Origin: Oceanimonas marisflavi
Lineage (GTDB): Bacteria > Pseudomonadota > Gammaproteobacteria > Enterobacterales > Aeromonadaceae
Assembly (NCBI RefSeq): GCF_003049725.1
Contig: NZ_QAGM01000024.1
Coordinates: forward strand, 1 to 47,313
DNA length: 47,313 bases
Direction: 5' to 3'
Part shown: positions 25,360 through 33,311 of the stretch, one piece after another
Position numbering within the stretch: the first letter of the stretch is position 1
Layout: every line of letters starts with the position of its first letter
Program-made: the position numbers and the translations under genes
Notes under the pieces: generated by a model
Databases searched by the model: none
What the model was told of the DNA's origin: nothing
Seen by the model: the letters and a program-made list of their open reading frames with translations, nothing else

Positions 25360-26556
25360 TTACAGACTCTGGTGCGGACCGAATACTTCGTAGTGCAGCC
25401 GGTCATCGCCAATGCCCCAGCCGGACAGGGTTTCCTTCACCATGGCCATAAAGGGGATAGGACCGCAGAAATAGTAGTGAGCGCCGGGCTGGCTGATGGC
25501 GTCCTTGACTCTGGAGAGATCCATCAGGCCGGTGGCGTCATAATCCTCTGCGGGCTGATCGGTGGCCTCGGGTGCACGGTACCAGACGTGGGTTTCCAGG
25601 TTGGCGTGGGCCTGACGGCGGGCTTGAATGTCCGCCTTAAAGGCGTGCTGAGCGCCGTTTTCACAGGCATGCAGCCAGTGCACGGGAGCATTATGGCCCT
25701 GGCTGAGCAGCTGATCGAGCATGGCGCGCATCGGGGTCTGTCCCACGCCGCCGGAGATCAGCACCACAGGCGTGTCGGCGGTTACCTCCATAAAGAAGTC
25801 GCCCGCCGGCGGCAGCACCTGCAGGGTATCGCCCTCGTTTACATGGTCGTGCAGAAAGTTTGAGCCCACACCGCCCTGCTCGCGCTTCACCGCAATACGG
25901 TAATTTTCGCCATTGGGCGCCTGGCACAGGGAGTACTGGCGGTATTCATTATGCTCCAGCCGGTCAGAAGCCAGATGCAGGCTCAGGTACTGACCGGGCC
26001 TGAAGTCCACCACAGGGCCGCCATCGGCGGGAGCCAGCAGGAAGCTGGTGATTTGTTCGCTTTCGGTGCGTTTTTCCTTGACCACAAAGGCCCGGGTGCC
26101 GCGCCAGCCACCGGCCTGAGTTTCGTTTTCTTTATAGATTTGCTCTTCCCGGCCAATAAAAATCTCGGCCAAGGCGCCGTAGGCCTGTGCCCAGGCGTCA
26201 ATCACTTCCGGTGTGGCGGCATCGGGAGCCAGCTCCTTGATGGTTTCCAGCAGGTGATGGCCCACAATGGCGTACTGCCCGGGCTGAATGGCAAAGCCGG
26301 TGTGCTTGTGGGCGATGCGCTCCACGGCAGCGCTCAGCACGGCGGGATTGTCGATGTTTTTGGCGTAGGCCAGCACGGCAGCAAACAGGGCGGCGGGCTG
26401 GCGGCCGGTTTTCTGATGGCTGAGGTTAAACACATTCTTCAGCTCGGGATTGTCGCGAAACATGCGCCGGTAGAAGTGCTCGGTCAGGGCAGTATTGGCC
26501 GACTCCAGCAGGGGAACTGTGCTTTTCACGATTTCAATGGTGCGAGCATCCAGCAT
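25360..26556 (-). CDS. hmp: Flavohemoglobin / nitric oxide dioxygenase
   Basis: Converts NO to nitrate with O2 and NAD(P)H in the cytoplasm. 398 residues: globin domain (1-138) with Tyr29 in HFYRRMF and proximal His85 in IAHKHTGF; FAD domain with RQYSLCQAPNG; NAD domain with ISGGVGQTPMRAML and a C-terminal YEVFGPH ending. All key Hmp residues are present. ATG has GAGG 5 bases upstream. Two NsrR-like boxes lie in the 172-bp region shared with a divergent DUF4202 gene, so it is probably derepressed by NO. Confidence 0.97.
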   Translation of the reverse strand: MLDARTIEIVKSTVPLLESANTALTEHFYRRMFRDNPELKNVFNLSHQKTGRQPAALFAAVLAYAKNIDNPAVLSAAVERIAHKHTGFAIQPGQYAIVGHHLLETIKELAPDAATPEVIDAWAQAYGALAEIFIGREEQIYKENETQAGGWRGTRAFVVKEKRTESEQITSFLLAPADGGPVVDFRPGQYLSLHLASDRLEHNEYRQYSLCQAPNGENYRIAVKREQGGVGSNFLHDHVNEGDTLQVLPPAGDFFMEVTADTPVVLISGGVGQTPMRAMLDQLLSQGHNAPVHWLHACENGAQHAFKADIQARRQAHANLETHVWYRAPEATDQPAEDYDATGLMDLSRVKDAISQPGAHYYFCGPIPFMAMVKETLSGWGIGDDRLHYEVFGPHQSL

Positions 26557-26578
26557 GAGTACCTCGTTGGTGTTATTT

Positions 26579-26601
26579 AAGGTGTATTCAAAATGTCACT
26601 T
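26579..26601. promoter_or_regulatory. Degenerate NsrR-like box (hmp proximal)
   Basis: AAGGTGTATTC-A-AAATGTCACTT: each 11-base half matches the NsrR half-site AAGATGCATTT at 8 positions. It lies 22 bases upstream of the hmp start and would block the promoter. It is weaker than the box at 26621-26639. Confidence 0.45.
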
Positions 26602-26620
26602 ATTGAGGGTGGATAATATA

Positions 26621-26639
26621 GGTACATTTGAAATGCATC
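26621..26639. promoter_or_regulatory. NsrR-like box between hmp and the DUF4202 gene
   Basis: GGTACATTT-G-AAATGCATC is a 19-bp dyad (7 of 9 pairs) close to the gammaproteobacterial NsrR pattern GATGYATTT-N-AAATRCATC. It lies 64 bp upstream of hmp and 90 bp upstream of the divergent gene, next to TATATTATCC on the minus strand, a likely -10 region for hmp. Confidence 0.7.
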
Positions 26640-26728
26640 AATGCGTTTTTGTATTTTTTGTGCATCGGGCTCGAGCTGCGGCGGCGCAGCCGGTATCATT
26701 GCGGCATTGTGTGCAAGGAGTCAGCCAA

Positions 26729-27319
26729 ATGTCGTCTTCATCGCGCCTGGAGCGCGTAATATCCGCCATTGATCAAATTAACGCTCAGGATCCCAACCTT
26801 CAGACCCACGCAGGAAAGGACTGGCCAAAGGAATTGCTCTACAGCGAGCGAATGAGCCAGCAGCTTTCCGAGTTCGCTCCCGATGCCGGCGAACTGCTGC
26901 ACATTGCCGCCCGGGCTCAGCATGTTCGCCGCTGGGCCATTCCCCGATCCGGTTACCTCATGAACAGAGCCGGTTACCAGCGCTGGCGCAGCGAACTGGC
27001 GCAATATCATGCCGATCTCACCACGAAATTGATGGCTGAAGCAGGGTACGGCGATGATGAGCAACAGCGGGTCAGCGAGCTGTTACGAAAACAGCGGCTC
27101 AAGCAGGATGAGAGTGTGCAGACTCTGGAAGACGTGATTTGTCTGGTATTCCTGCAGTATTACCTGGAAGACTTTGCCGCCCGTCATGATGAGAGCAAGG
27201 TGGTCGATATTATCGCTAAAACCTGGCGAAAAATGTCGGAACAAGGCCATCAGGCGGCGCTGGCGCTGCCCTTGTCTCCGGCCATGCAGGCGCTGGTGGG
27301 CAAGGCCCTGACCGGCTGA
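26729..27319 (+). CDS. DUF4202 family protein
   Basis: A 196-residue soluble protein matching DUF4202 in content: PKELLYSERMSQQL, AARAQHVRRWAIPRSGY, AGYQRWRSELAQYHADL, LEDVICLVFLQYYLEDFAARHD and KTWRKMSEQGHQAALAL. Start ATG has AAGGAG 8 bases upstream; the longer open frame is non-coding. Histidines 65 and 94, D96 (H-A-D) and D125 are spaced as in HD-type metal sites, suggesting a metallohydrolase-like helical protein. That is my inference; the family function is unknown. It is divergent from hmp across two NsrR-like boxes, which suggests a link to nitric oxide stress or nitrogen-oxide metabolism. Confidence 0.85.
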   Translation: MSSSSRLERVISAIDQINAQDPNLQTHAGKDWPKELLYSERMSQQLSEFAPDAGELLHIAARAQHVRRWAIPRSGYLMNRAGYQRWRSELAQYHADLTTKLMAEAGYGDDEQQRVSELLRKQRLKQDESVQTLEDVICLVFLQYYLEDFAARHDESKVVDIIAKTWRKMSEQGHQAALALPLSPAMQALVGKALTG

Positions 27320-27452
27320 ACATAGCTAAAAGGTTATGTGCGTCATGCAAAAATTATATTCATTTCAATTTTGTTATTGGTGTTAATTTTTTGTTGTGTG
27401 CCGGGGCCGGTGCACTCTTAAACAGGATGTTAGCGAGAGGGGAGAGGATCCT

Positions 27453-28808
27453 ATGAATGCCATAGTGCTGGCGATTTTGGTAATGGTGGGCCTGTGTCTG
27501 GCCCGGGTATCGGTGGTGTTTTCACTGGTGGTGGCGGCCCTGGTGGGCGGGCTCTGGGCCGGCATGTCGGTAGACCAGGTGATTTCGGCCTTTAACGAGG
27601 GCCTGGGCGGTGGCGCCACGGTAGCACTGGCTTACGCCACGCTGGGGGCTTTTGCGGTAGCGCTGTCGCGTACCGGCATTACTACCATGGTGTCCGACAA
27701 GGCCCTGGCCTGGGTGGGCGCACGGCGTGATGCTTCTCGGGAAGGAGGCAGCCAGGCTGGCGGCGTAAAATGGCTGCTGTTTGTGGCGCTGATCCTGGTG
27801 GGGGCGGCATCGGGTACCGTGGTGCCGGTGCATATCGCCTTTATTCCCATTCTGGTGCCGCCCCTGCTCGGACTGATGAACATGTTGCAGCTAGACCGGC
27901 GCGCCGTGGCCTGTGTGATCACCTTCAGCATCACCATTATGTACATGACCACGCCGGTGGGCTTTGGCACCATTTTCCTTAACGACATTCTCACCAACAG
28001 CGTGAACCAGGCCGGTGAAGAGCTGGGCATGCATGTCAGCACCGGCATGGCCCCCAGGGCCATGATGATCCCGGCAGTGGGCATGGTGCTGGGGCTGCTG
28101 GTGGCGGTGCTGTTCAGCTATCGTCGCCCCCGGGGCTATCAGTCACCGCTGAACGAGGTAAAGGGTGAGAAAGTCACCCGGCCGAAACTCAGCCGCAAGC
28201 AGTTGACCATGATTGGCGTGGCCATTGTCGGCGCCCTCATGGTGCAGCTGACCACCGGCTCCATGGTGCTGGGTGGATTGCTGGGCTTTGCCCTGCTGTC
28301 GATGAACGGTCTGTTCAAGTGGAAGGATCAGGATGACGTGTTCACTCAGGGCATGCGGCTGATGGCGCTGATCGGCTTTATCATGATCGCTGCGTCCGGT
28401 TTTGCCGGGGTAATGAAGGCATCGGGCGCCATTCCCGAGCTGGTGGCGGGCTCCGGCGACCTGATTGGTGACAATCCGGGGCTGGCGGCACTGGTGATGC
28501 TGCTGGTGGGCCTGTTTATCACCATGGGCATCGGCTCGTCGTTTTCCACCATTCCGATCATTGCCGCCATCTATGTGCCCCTGGCCATCAGCTTTGGCTT
28601 TTCGCCCCTGGCCACCCTGGCGCTGGTGGGCACCGCCGGTGCCCTGGGCGATGCCGGCTCGCCGGCGTCCGACTCCACCCTGGGGCCCACCGCCGGCCTG
28701 AACGCCGACGGCCAGCACGATCATATTCGTGACTCGGTGATCCCCACCTTTATTCACTACAATATTCCGCTGGTGATCTTTGGCTGGATAGCGGCCCAGG
28801 TGCTGTAA
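27453..28808 (+). CDS. Na+/H+ antiporter-family transporter (YuiF/NhaC-like)
   Basis: A 451-residue membrane protein with about 11-12 helices of the NhaC/YuiF group (COG2056-like), sometimes called a predicted histidine or amino acid transporter. Family-like segments: AFNEGLGGGATVALAYATLGAFAVALSRTG, VPVHIAFIPILVPPLL, MTTPVGFGTIFLNDI and the closing LGDAGSPASDSTLGPTAGLNADGQHDHIRDS in outline. ATG at 27453 has GAGAGG upstream. It is a single gene preceded by an AT-rich promoter region (27340-27400). The transported ion or solute cannot be fixed from the sequence. Confidence 0.82.
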   Translation: MNAIVLAILVMVGLCLARVSVVFSLVVAALVGGLWAGMSVDQVISAFNEGLGGGATVALAYATLGAFAVALSRTGITTMVSDKALAWVGARRDASREGGSQAGGVKWLLFVALILVGAASGTVVPVHIAFIPILVPPLLGLMNMLQLDRRAVACVITFSITIMYMTTPVGFGTIFLNDILTNSVNQAGEELGMHVSTGMAPRAMMIPAVGMVLGLLVAVLFSYRRPRGYQSPLNEVKGEKVTRPKLSRKQLTMIGVAIVGALMVQLTTGSMVLGGLLGFALLSMNGLFKWKDQDDVFTQGMRLMALIGFIMIAASGFAGVMKASGAIPELVAGSGDLIGDNPGLAALVMLLVGLFITMGIGSSFSTIPIIAAIYVPLAISFGFSPLATLALVGTAGALGDAGSPASDSTLGPTAGLNADGQHDHIRDSVIPTFIHYNIPLVIFGWIAAQVL

Positions 28809-28813
28809 CCACT

Positions 28814-28839
28814 GCTTGCCCCGATTTATCGGGGCAAGC
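28814..28839 (+). terminator. Hairpin after the YuiF-like gene
   Basis: Perfect 12-bp arms GCTTGCCCCGAT and ATCGGGGCAAGC with a TT centre, 5 bases after the stop codon. No T-tract follows, so it may act as an RNA-stabilising hairpin or a weak terminator. Confidence 0.7.
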
Positions 28840-28863
28840 CATCATCCTGGTTGAAGGGATCGC

Positions 28864-28945
28864 GTAGGTTGCCGATGAGCGAAGCGAATCGCAACATAAA
28901 GTCGACTGCGAAATGTTGGAATTCGCAGTGCTCATTCCAACCTAC
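28864..28945. repeat. Intergenic long-hairpin repeat, family III, copy 2
   Basis: Left arm GTAGGTTG..GATGAGCGAAGCGAAT..CAACA; right arm TGTTGGAATTCGCAGTGCTCAT..CCAACCTAC. It is the same family as 5251-5333 but less perfectly paired. It lies between the convergent transporter and hydrolase genes. Confidence 0.78.
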
Positions 28946-28985
28946 GGCAACCCTTTGAGTCAAGCAGCGGGCAGCCCACCTGTAT

Positions 28986-29007
28986 AAGCGCCGAAAGGCG
29001 CTTTTTT
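28986..29007. terminator. Terminator between convergent genes
   Basis: Stem AAGCGCC, loop GAAA, stem GGCGCTT, followed by a T-run to 29007. It serves plus-strand transcription, and the hairpin is also placed just after the hydrolase stop on the minus strand. Confidence 0.85.
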
Positions 29008-29008
29008 C

Positions 29009-29728
29009 TTATCTGCTCACATAACTTGCCAATTTATTCAGCACCCACTCCGGGTCGTCATGAGGCAGATCGTGGCCGGCCCGGGGGTGTTCGTACACTT
29101 GCGTGTGCCAGTGCCGGGCGAGTATGTGGCTGCAGCGCGGATTCACCAGGCGATCGCCCCGGCTGCACAGCACCAGCGGGGAGACACTCGGTGCCTGAGC
29201 AGGCAGCCGGTAGCGGGCGGCGGCAACCAGCTGGCGCACAAAGTTGCTGCGCGCCACCGGATATTGGTTGGCGTAGCGAACCCAGTCTTGCAGGGTAGCG
29301 TGGCGATGTTCGGGGCGGGCGCAGGTCAGCCGGTACACCAGGGCTTCCCGTTGTTTCCGGGGCAGCAGCAAGGCCAGCCATATCCCAAACTGAGCGCCCG
29401 GGCGCAGCCGTTGCCAGAATGGACTGAGGGCGCAGCTTGAGTTGATCAGCACCAGGCCGGCCACTTCCTGCGGATAGCGGGCGGCCCATTCGGTGGCGAT
29501 CATGCCCCCCATGGATAATCCCAGCAGGTTTACCGGCCCGGTGAGCCTGACCTCCTGGCGCAGCTGTTCCACCATGGCGGCTATGGTGGTGGCGCTTGCT
29601 TGCCGGTGATAAATACCGTTGCCGGCCAGCTCCAGGCACTGCACCGGCGCCCCCAGCCGCTCGGGAAAGTCGCCCCAGTAGCGACATTCCCGGGCCAGGC
29701 CACGCAGCAATATCCAGCCGTGACTCAT
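29009..29728 (-). CDS. Alpha/beta-hydrolase fold protein
   Basis: A 239-residue serine hydrolase. The nucleophile elbow is G-L-S-M-G-G (residues about 91-96). A C-terminal acid is in LCSRGDRLVNPRCS and a catalytic His in HPRAGHDLPHDDPEW. An oxyanion region HGWILLRGLARECRYW replaces the usual HGxG. It resembles BioH-type carboxylesterases in size but lacks the BioH-typical GWSLGG. Its ATG overlaps the stop of the LysR gene (29725-29728), so the two are co-transcribed and probably functionally linked. The substrate is unknown. Confidence 0.82.
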   Translation of the reverse strand: MSHGWILLRGLARECRYWGDFPERLGAPVQCLELAGNGIYHRQASATTIAAMVEQLRQEVRLTGPVNLLGLSMGGMIATEWAARYPQEVAGLVLINSSCALSPFWQRLRPGAQFGIWLALLLPRKQREALVYRLTCARPEHRHATLQDWVRYANQYPVARSNFVRQLVAAARYRLPAQAPSVSPLVLCSRGDRLVNPRCSHILARHWHTQVYEHPRAGHDLPHDDPEWVLNKLASYVSR

Positions 29729-30630
29729 GAACTGGCGGGCCGGCCGGTGACCTGCTCCACAAACAGCCGGGCCGGCAGCGACAGCGGAAAGGCCGGGGAG
29801 CGGGCCAGCACCACCCGCTGGGGCGGCACCTCATCGCTGAGGGGCAGGCAGGCAATGGGCGCGCCGTCGTAGCTGTGATCCCCGGCGGGCCGGGTGCACG
29901 ACAGCGCCACGCCGTGGCCGTGGGCCACCAGGCCCCGCTGCATTTCAAACGACAGGGTATGGTGAATGCGGGCCGGCTGCAGATCCCGGTGCCAGAACAG
30001 CGACAGAAAATATTCCCGGGTCAGGGGCAGATCCTGCAATATCAGGGTTTCCTCGGCCAGCTCCGCCAGAGACAGTTGAGCCCGGCCTGCCAGCGGGTGC
30101 CGGGCTGGCAGCAGGGCATAGGGCGCAAGCTCGTCCAGCACATGGGTGCTGCAATCCGGCGGCAGCCCCAGGCCATAGCTCAGCACCAGCTCGGCCTTGC
30201 CTTGTTCCAGCCCCTGGCGTACCCCCGCCAGATCCTGCTCCTGCATGATCACCCGAATGCGCGGGTAACGGCGTTCAAACTCGCTTACCAGCCGGGGCAG
30301 ATAATAGGGAGCAATGTCGCGAAAGCAGCCGAGCACCAGCCGGCCTTCCACATCGGAATCATGTTGCAGCTGGTCATCGAGCAGGTTGTGGGAAAGGGTC
30401 AGAATATGCCGGGCTTCCCTGAACAGCACTTCTCCCCTGGGGCTCAGGCTCACGCCCTGACCCCGGTGGCGCTGAAACAGCGGCTGGCCCAGCAGGCCTT
30501 CCAGCTGGGTAATGGCCACGGACACCGAAGGTTGGGACACATGCAACGATTCTGCCGCCTTGCTGATACTGCCGTGCTGGGCCACGGCCACAAAATAGCC
30601 GAGCTGGCGAAAGGTAAAAGGTATAGCCAT
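29725..30630 (-). CDS. LysR-family transcriptional regulator
   Basis: A 301-residue LysR protein with start MAIPFTFRQLGYF (30630). The HTH is SISKAAESLHVSQPSVSVAITQLEGLLGQPLFQRHRG in outline (residues about 17-55), followed by the effector domain. An upstream in-frame start is unlikely because the leader overlaps the divergent promoter. It is translationally coupled to the hydrolase gene and divergent from the PhyH gene. The 95-bp shared region carries a direct repeat of TTATGCTATG. It probably activates the PhyH dioxygenase in response to an unknown ligand. Confidence 0.9.
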   Translation of the reverse strand: MAIPFTFRQLGYFVAVAQHGSISKAAESLHVSQPSVSVAITQLEGLLGQPLFQRHRGQGVSLSPRGEVLFREARHILTLSHNLLDDQLQHDSDVEGRLVLGCFRDIAPYYLPRLVSEFERRYPRIRVIMQEQDLAGVRQGLEQGKAELVLSYGLGLPPDCSTHVLDELAPYALLPARHPLAGRAQLSLAELAEETLILQDLPLTREYFLSLFWHRDLQPARIHHTLSFEMQRGLVAHGHGVALSCTRPAGDHSYDGAPIACLPLSDEVPPQRVVLARSPAFPLSLPARLFVEQVTGRPASS

Positions 30631-30672
30631 TATGCTATGAGCTTTATATTGAAACTGTATTTTTATGCTATG
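30630..30672. promoter_or_regulatory. Candidate LysR operator: direct repeat
   Basis: TTATGCTATG occurs at 30630-30639 and again at 30663-30672, 33 bp (about three helical turns) apart. The DNA between is AT-rich. The first copy overlaps the LysR start codon, the second is 54 bp upstream of the PhyH gene, fitting joint control of both genes. Confidence 0.5.
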
Positions 30673-30725
30673 TAAAAAAGCTGTTAAAGTCGAGCCGTAA
30701 TCACACACCGGGGAAGGAGTGAAAC

Positions 30726-31541
30726 ATGACCACGGCCACCGCCAGCAAAACCTGGCTTACTGACGAGCAAATTGCCGCCTACCAGCGTGATGGCGCCATA
30801 GTGATCAAGGGTGCATTCAAGGACTGGATTGAACCGCTACGCGCCGGCTTTGACCGGGTGCTTAACGATCCGAGTGAGCATGGCCGGGAAAACGTCACCG
30901 GCACCGAGACCGGTCGTTTCTTTGAAGATTACTGCAACTGGCAGCGCATTCCCGAATTTCGCCAGTGGATTGAGCAGTCTCCCGGGGCCGCCATTGTGGG
31001 TGAAGCCACCGGCTCGAACGCCATCCAGGTGTTTCACGAACATATTCTGGTTAAGGAGCCGGGCACCTCCAAGGCCACCCCCTGGCATCAGGACAACCCC
31101 TATTACTGCGTGGACGGCGATCAGACCGGCAGCTACTGGATACCGCTGGATCCCATCACTCCGGAAAACGCTTTGCAGGTGGTGCTGGGCTCTCATTGCT
31201 GGCCCAAGCCCATTCGCCCCAGCAAGTGGTCCACCAATGCTTCCTGGTACAGCGACGACAGCCCCTATATGGAGATGCCGGACATCGACAACGGCGACTT
31301 CGAGATCATGATCCCCGAGCTGGAGCTGGGCGACGCCCTGCTGTTCAACTTCAAAACCGTGCACGGCGCACCGGGCAACCAGACACAACACCGCCGCCGG
31401 GCCTTTTCCACCCGCTTTATGGGCGACGACGTACGTTACGTGAACCGGGGTGGCCCCACCTCACCGCCCTTTGACGGCATTAACCTGCAAACCGGCGACA
31501 AAATGCGCGAAGACTGGTTCCCGGTGGTATGGCGCCGTTAA
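30726..31541 (+). CDS. Phytanoyl-CoA dioxygenase (PhyH) family oxygenase
   Basis: A 271-residue Fe(II)/2-oxoglutarate-dependent dioxygenase. The metal triad is H121-x-D123 (WHQDNPYY) and H213 (TVHGAPGN); an arginine in QHRRRAFSTRF would hold 2-oxoglutarate. Length and motifs are normal for the family. It would hydroxylate a small organic substrate in the cytoplasm. Ectoine hydroxylase belongs to the same superfamily, but no ectoine genes are present here. AAGGAG precedes the ATG. It is divergent from the LysR-hydrolase pair, forming a small three-gene unit of unknown chemistry. Confidence 0.88.
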   Translation: MTTATASKTWLTDEQIAAYQRDGAIVIKGAFKDWIEPLRAGFDRVLNDPSEHGRENVTGTETGRFFEDYCNWQRIPEFRQWIEQSPGAAIVGEATGSNAIQVFHEHILVKEPGTSKATPWHQDNPYYCVDGDQTGSYWIPLDPITPENALQVVLGSHCWPKPIRPSKWSTNASWYSDDSPYMEMPDIDNGDFEIMIPELELGDALLFNFKTVHGAPGNQTQHRRRAFSTRFMGDDVRYVNRGGPTSPPFDGINLQTGDKMREDWFPVVWRR

Positions 31542-31573
31542 TTCCGCTCTGTGTTTAGAGTCGTAGCGCAATG

Positions 31574-31690
31574 CGAAGCAGCAGTGCGGTTGCGCTACGC
31601 CGACACGCTTCAAGCCCATCCATGGGGCGCTCGGCACCTGCCTTCCTTGGCAGGTGACGGTCGGCTACGGCAATCCCCACTGTTGCTTCG
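31574..31690 (-). repeat. Two-hairpin ANGGA element, copy R5
   Basis: Outer arms begin CGAAGCAGCAGTG and end CACTGTTGCTTCG. Inner hairpins are CCC-ATCCAT-GGG (31615-31626) and CACCTGCC-TTCCTT-GGCAGGTG (31635-31656). The sequence after it (CAACATCGTCGTTGTCTGCAT) matches the joint between modules in the transposon-like copy at 46726-47087, so this copy is a remnant of that longer unit. It sits between the 3' ends of the PhyH gene and azlD. Confidence 0.85.
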
Positions 31691-31723
31691 GTCAACATCG
31701 TCGTTGTCTGCATGCTACCACCT

Positions 31724-31812
31724 GTAGGCGCCGCTTCAGCCGGCGCAAACTGTCAGGCAAATCTGCATTAAAGGCCTGTTGCACAGGCCCTGCCGGCTAA
31801 AGCGGCAGCTAC
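31724..31812. repeat. Intergenic hairpin repeat, family II, copy 2
   Basis: Same outer arms as 3825-3911 (GTAGGCGCCGCTTCAGCCGG and CCGGCTAAAGCGGCAGCTAC). The inner hairpin is GGCCTGT-TGC-ACAGGCC (31773-31789), different in sequence from copy 1 but fully paired. With R5 it fills the 303-bp gap between the PhyH gene and azlD; no gene is seen there. Confidence 0.75.
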
Positions 31813-31844
31813 CCATCGCTTCTGGCTTTTGACTTCTCGCTTTA

Positions 31845-32156
31845 TTATAGAACTTGCCGCCACAGCGCCGCGGTGAGCACGCCGGCGGCGATGGCGGGCA
31901 GGGGCTTTTTCAGCACCAGCATCACCAGGCCGGTGGCCAGCAGGGCGGCGCGGGCGCCGCCGTCGCCGTTCACCGCCTGGGGGGTGAGAATGGCGATCAG
32001 CACCGAGCCCGACATGGCGCTGATAAAGTTCTGCACCCGGCGGTTGATGGGAATAAAGGACATCACCAGTACGCCGCCCAGGCGGGTAAACAGGGTGACC
32101 ACGGCCATGACGGCGATAATCAGCAGGGTGCCGTTGCCGGCGGTGTCGAGCATCAT
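31845..32156 (-). CDS. azlD: Branched-chain amino acid exporter small subunit (AzlD family)
   Basis: A 103-residue protein with three to four membrane helices, starting MMLDTAGNGTLLIIAVMAVVTLFTRLGG. This matches the AzlD family, including the TRLGGVL(V) and AILTPQAV segments. Its start overlaps the azlC stop (ATGA, 32153-32156), indicating coupled translation. AzlCD-type pairs (B. subtilis azlCD, E. coli ygaZH) export branched-chain amino acids or analogues such as azaleucine. Confidence 0.9.
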   Translation of the reverse strand: MMLDTAGNGTLLIIAVMAVVTLFTRLGGVLVMSFIPINRRVQNFISAMSGSVLIAILTPQAVNGDGGARAALLATGLVMLVLKKPLPAIAAGVLTAALWRQVL

Positions 32157-32860
32157 TCTCCCTTCTCCATCCAAGTCGCGCCCAGTACGCCACCGGCCAG
32201 GGCGCCCACCACCACATGACTGTTTTCCGGCAGCCACCAGTATGCCGCCATGGAACTCAGCCCGGCCACCACCCAGATGGCCAGGGTGCGCAAATCCTTA
32301 CGGGCCCCCAGGGCCATGGCCAGCAGAAAGCAGCCCAGTACCATGTCGAGACCAATGCTTACCGGATCTTCAATGGCGCTGCCAAAGCGAATGCCGAGAA
32401 AGGTGCCGGCCATCCAGAAGCCCCATATCGCCATGCCGCCGCCAAACAGAATGCCCAGGGCCCGCTCGCCCTTGTGAAAATGCTGCATGGCCAGCGCCCA
32501 GTTGGCGTCGGAGGCAAACAGCATAATGCCGTAGCGTTTGGCGGGTGGCAGGTGGCGCAGCCAGGGGTAGAGGGTGGCGCCCATCAGCAGGTGGCGGGCG
32601 TTAATGGCAAAGGTGGTGATGGCGAGCGGCACCACGGGCACCTGCAGCCCCCAGATATCGAGGGCGGCGAACTGGGAGGTGCCGGCGAACACGGTGGCGC
32701 TCATCAGCACGATCTGGCCATCGCTGAGCCCGGTCTGGTGCGCCGCCAGGCCAAAGGCCAGACCAAAGGCCGCCACAAAAAAGGAAAGGGGCAGCAGCTG
32801 TTTAAAGCCCTGCCAGGTGTCCTGCCGGTCCAGCTGGGCCTGGGCCGCATAGGTGTCCAT
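32153..32860 (-). CDS. azlC: Branched-chain amino acid exporter large subunit (AzlC family)
   Basis: A 235-residue integral membrane protein of the AzlC/YgaZ family. PLSFFVAAFGLAFGLAAHQTGLS, SATVFAGTSQFAAL (the conserved F-A-G-x-x-Q-F motif) and INARHLLMGATLYPWL are characteristic. The start at MDTYAAQAQL (32860) is preferred over an upstream in-frame codon because of the preceding AAGG-like site. It is first in the azlCD pair and acts with AzlD in the inner membrane. The regulator is not obvious; neighbours are unrelated. Confidence 0.92.
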   Translation of the reverse strand: MDTYAAQAQLDRQDTWQGFKQLLPLSFFVAAFGLAFGLAAHQTGLSDGQIVLMSATVFAGTSQFAALDIWGLQVPVVPLAITTFAINARHLLMGATLYPWLRHLPPAKRYGIMLFASDANWALAMQHFHKGERALGILFGGGMAIWGFWMAGTFLGIRFGSAIEDPVSIGLDMVLGCFLLAMALGARKDLRTLAIWVVAGLSSMAAYWWLPENSHVVVGALAGGVLGATWMEKGE

Positions 32861-32944
32861 AAGGTTCCCGCGAAACTGTAAAACCGACAGCATACCATAG
32901 AGAGCAACAAGGACGAGGCGTGGGGATCACAGTTCGCGGCGGGC

Positions 32945-33295
32945 TCAGTTGCTTTCATTCTGTAGCTGTTGTTGCAGCTCCCGAGTGCGTTGCTCGGTCA
33001 GGCGTTTCAGCTCTTCACTGTGAATGAGTGGTCGTATGGAGCCGCCTTCCCAGGCCGACGACACCAGCTCGGCCTGAGCATCGCGAAAGCGCAGCCAGGC
33101 GCGCTGGGCGGTTTTGAGTTTTTGCCGGCGGTTGGGTGAAAGGCTGTCCATCAGCCGGCCATAGGTTTCGTTCAACGCCTTGTCGGCGACCAGGTATTCT
33201 TGGTGGGATTGCTCGTTCAGCTCTACCTGAGTGGCGGCGAAAGTAAGAGTGGGCAGCAGCAGATGAATGATGAGTATATATCGAACGAGTTGCAT
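32945..33295 (-). CDS. DUF1311 (LprI-type) exported protein
   Basis: A 116-residue protein with a signal peptide (cleavage near LTFAATQ) and a DUF1311 domain: ADKALNETYGRLMDSLSPNRRQKLKTAQRAWLRFRDAQ in outline. Mycobacterial LprI with this domain inhibits lysozyme; most proteobacterial members are uncharacterised periplasmic proteins. The usual pair of conserved cysteines is absent here. A GGAGGT site precedes the ATG. It starts 16 bp after the LuxR-type gene on the same strand, so the two may share a transcript. Confidence 0.85.
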   Translation of the reverse strand: MQLVRYILIIHLLLPTLTFAATQVELNEQSHQEYLVADKALNETYGRLMDSLSPNRRQKLKTAQRAWLRFRDAQAELVSSAWEGGSIRPLIHSEELKRLTEQRTRELQQQLQNESN

Positions 33296-33311
33296 TGGTT
33301 ACCTCCGTTGG

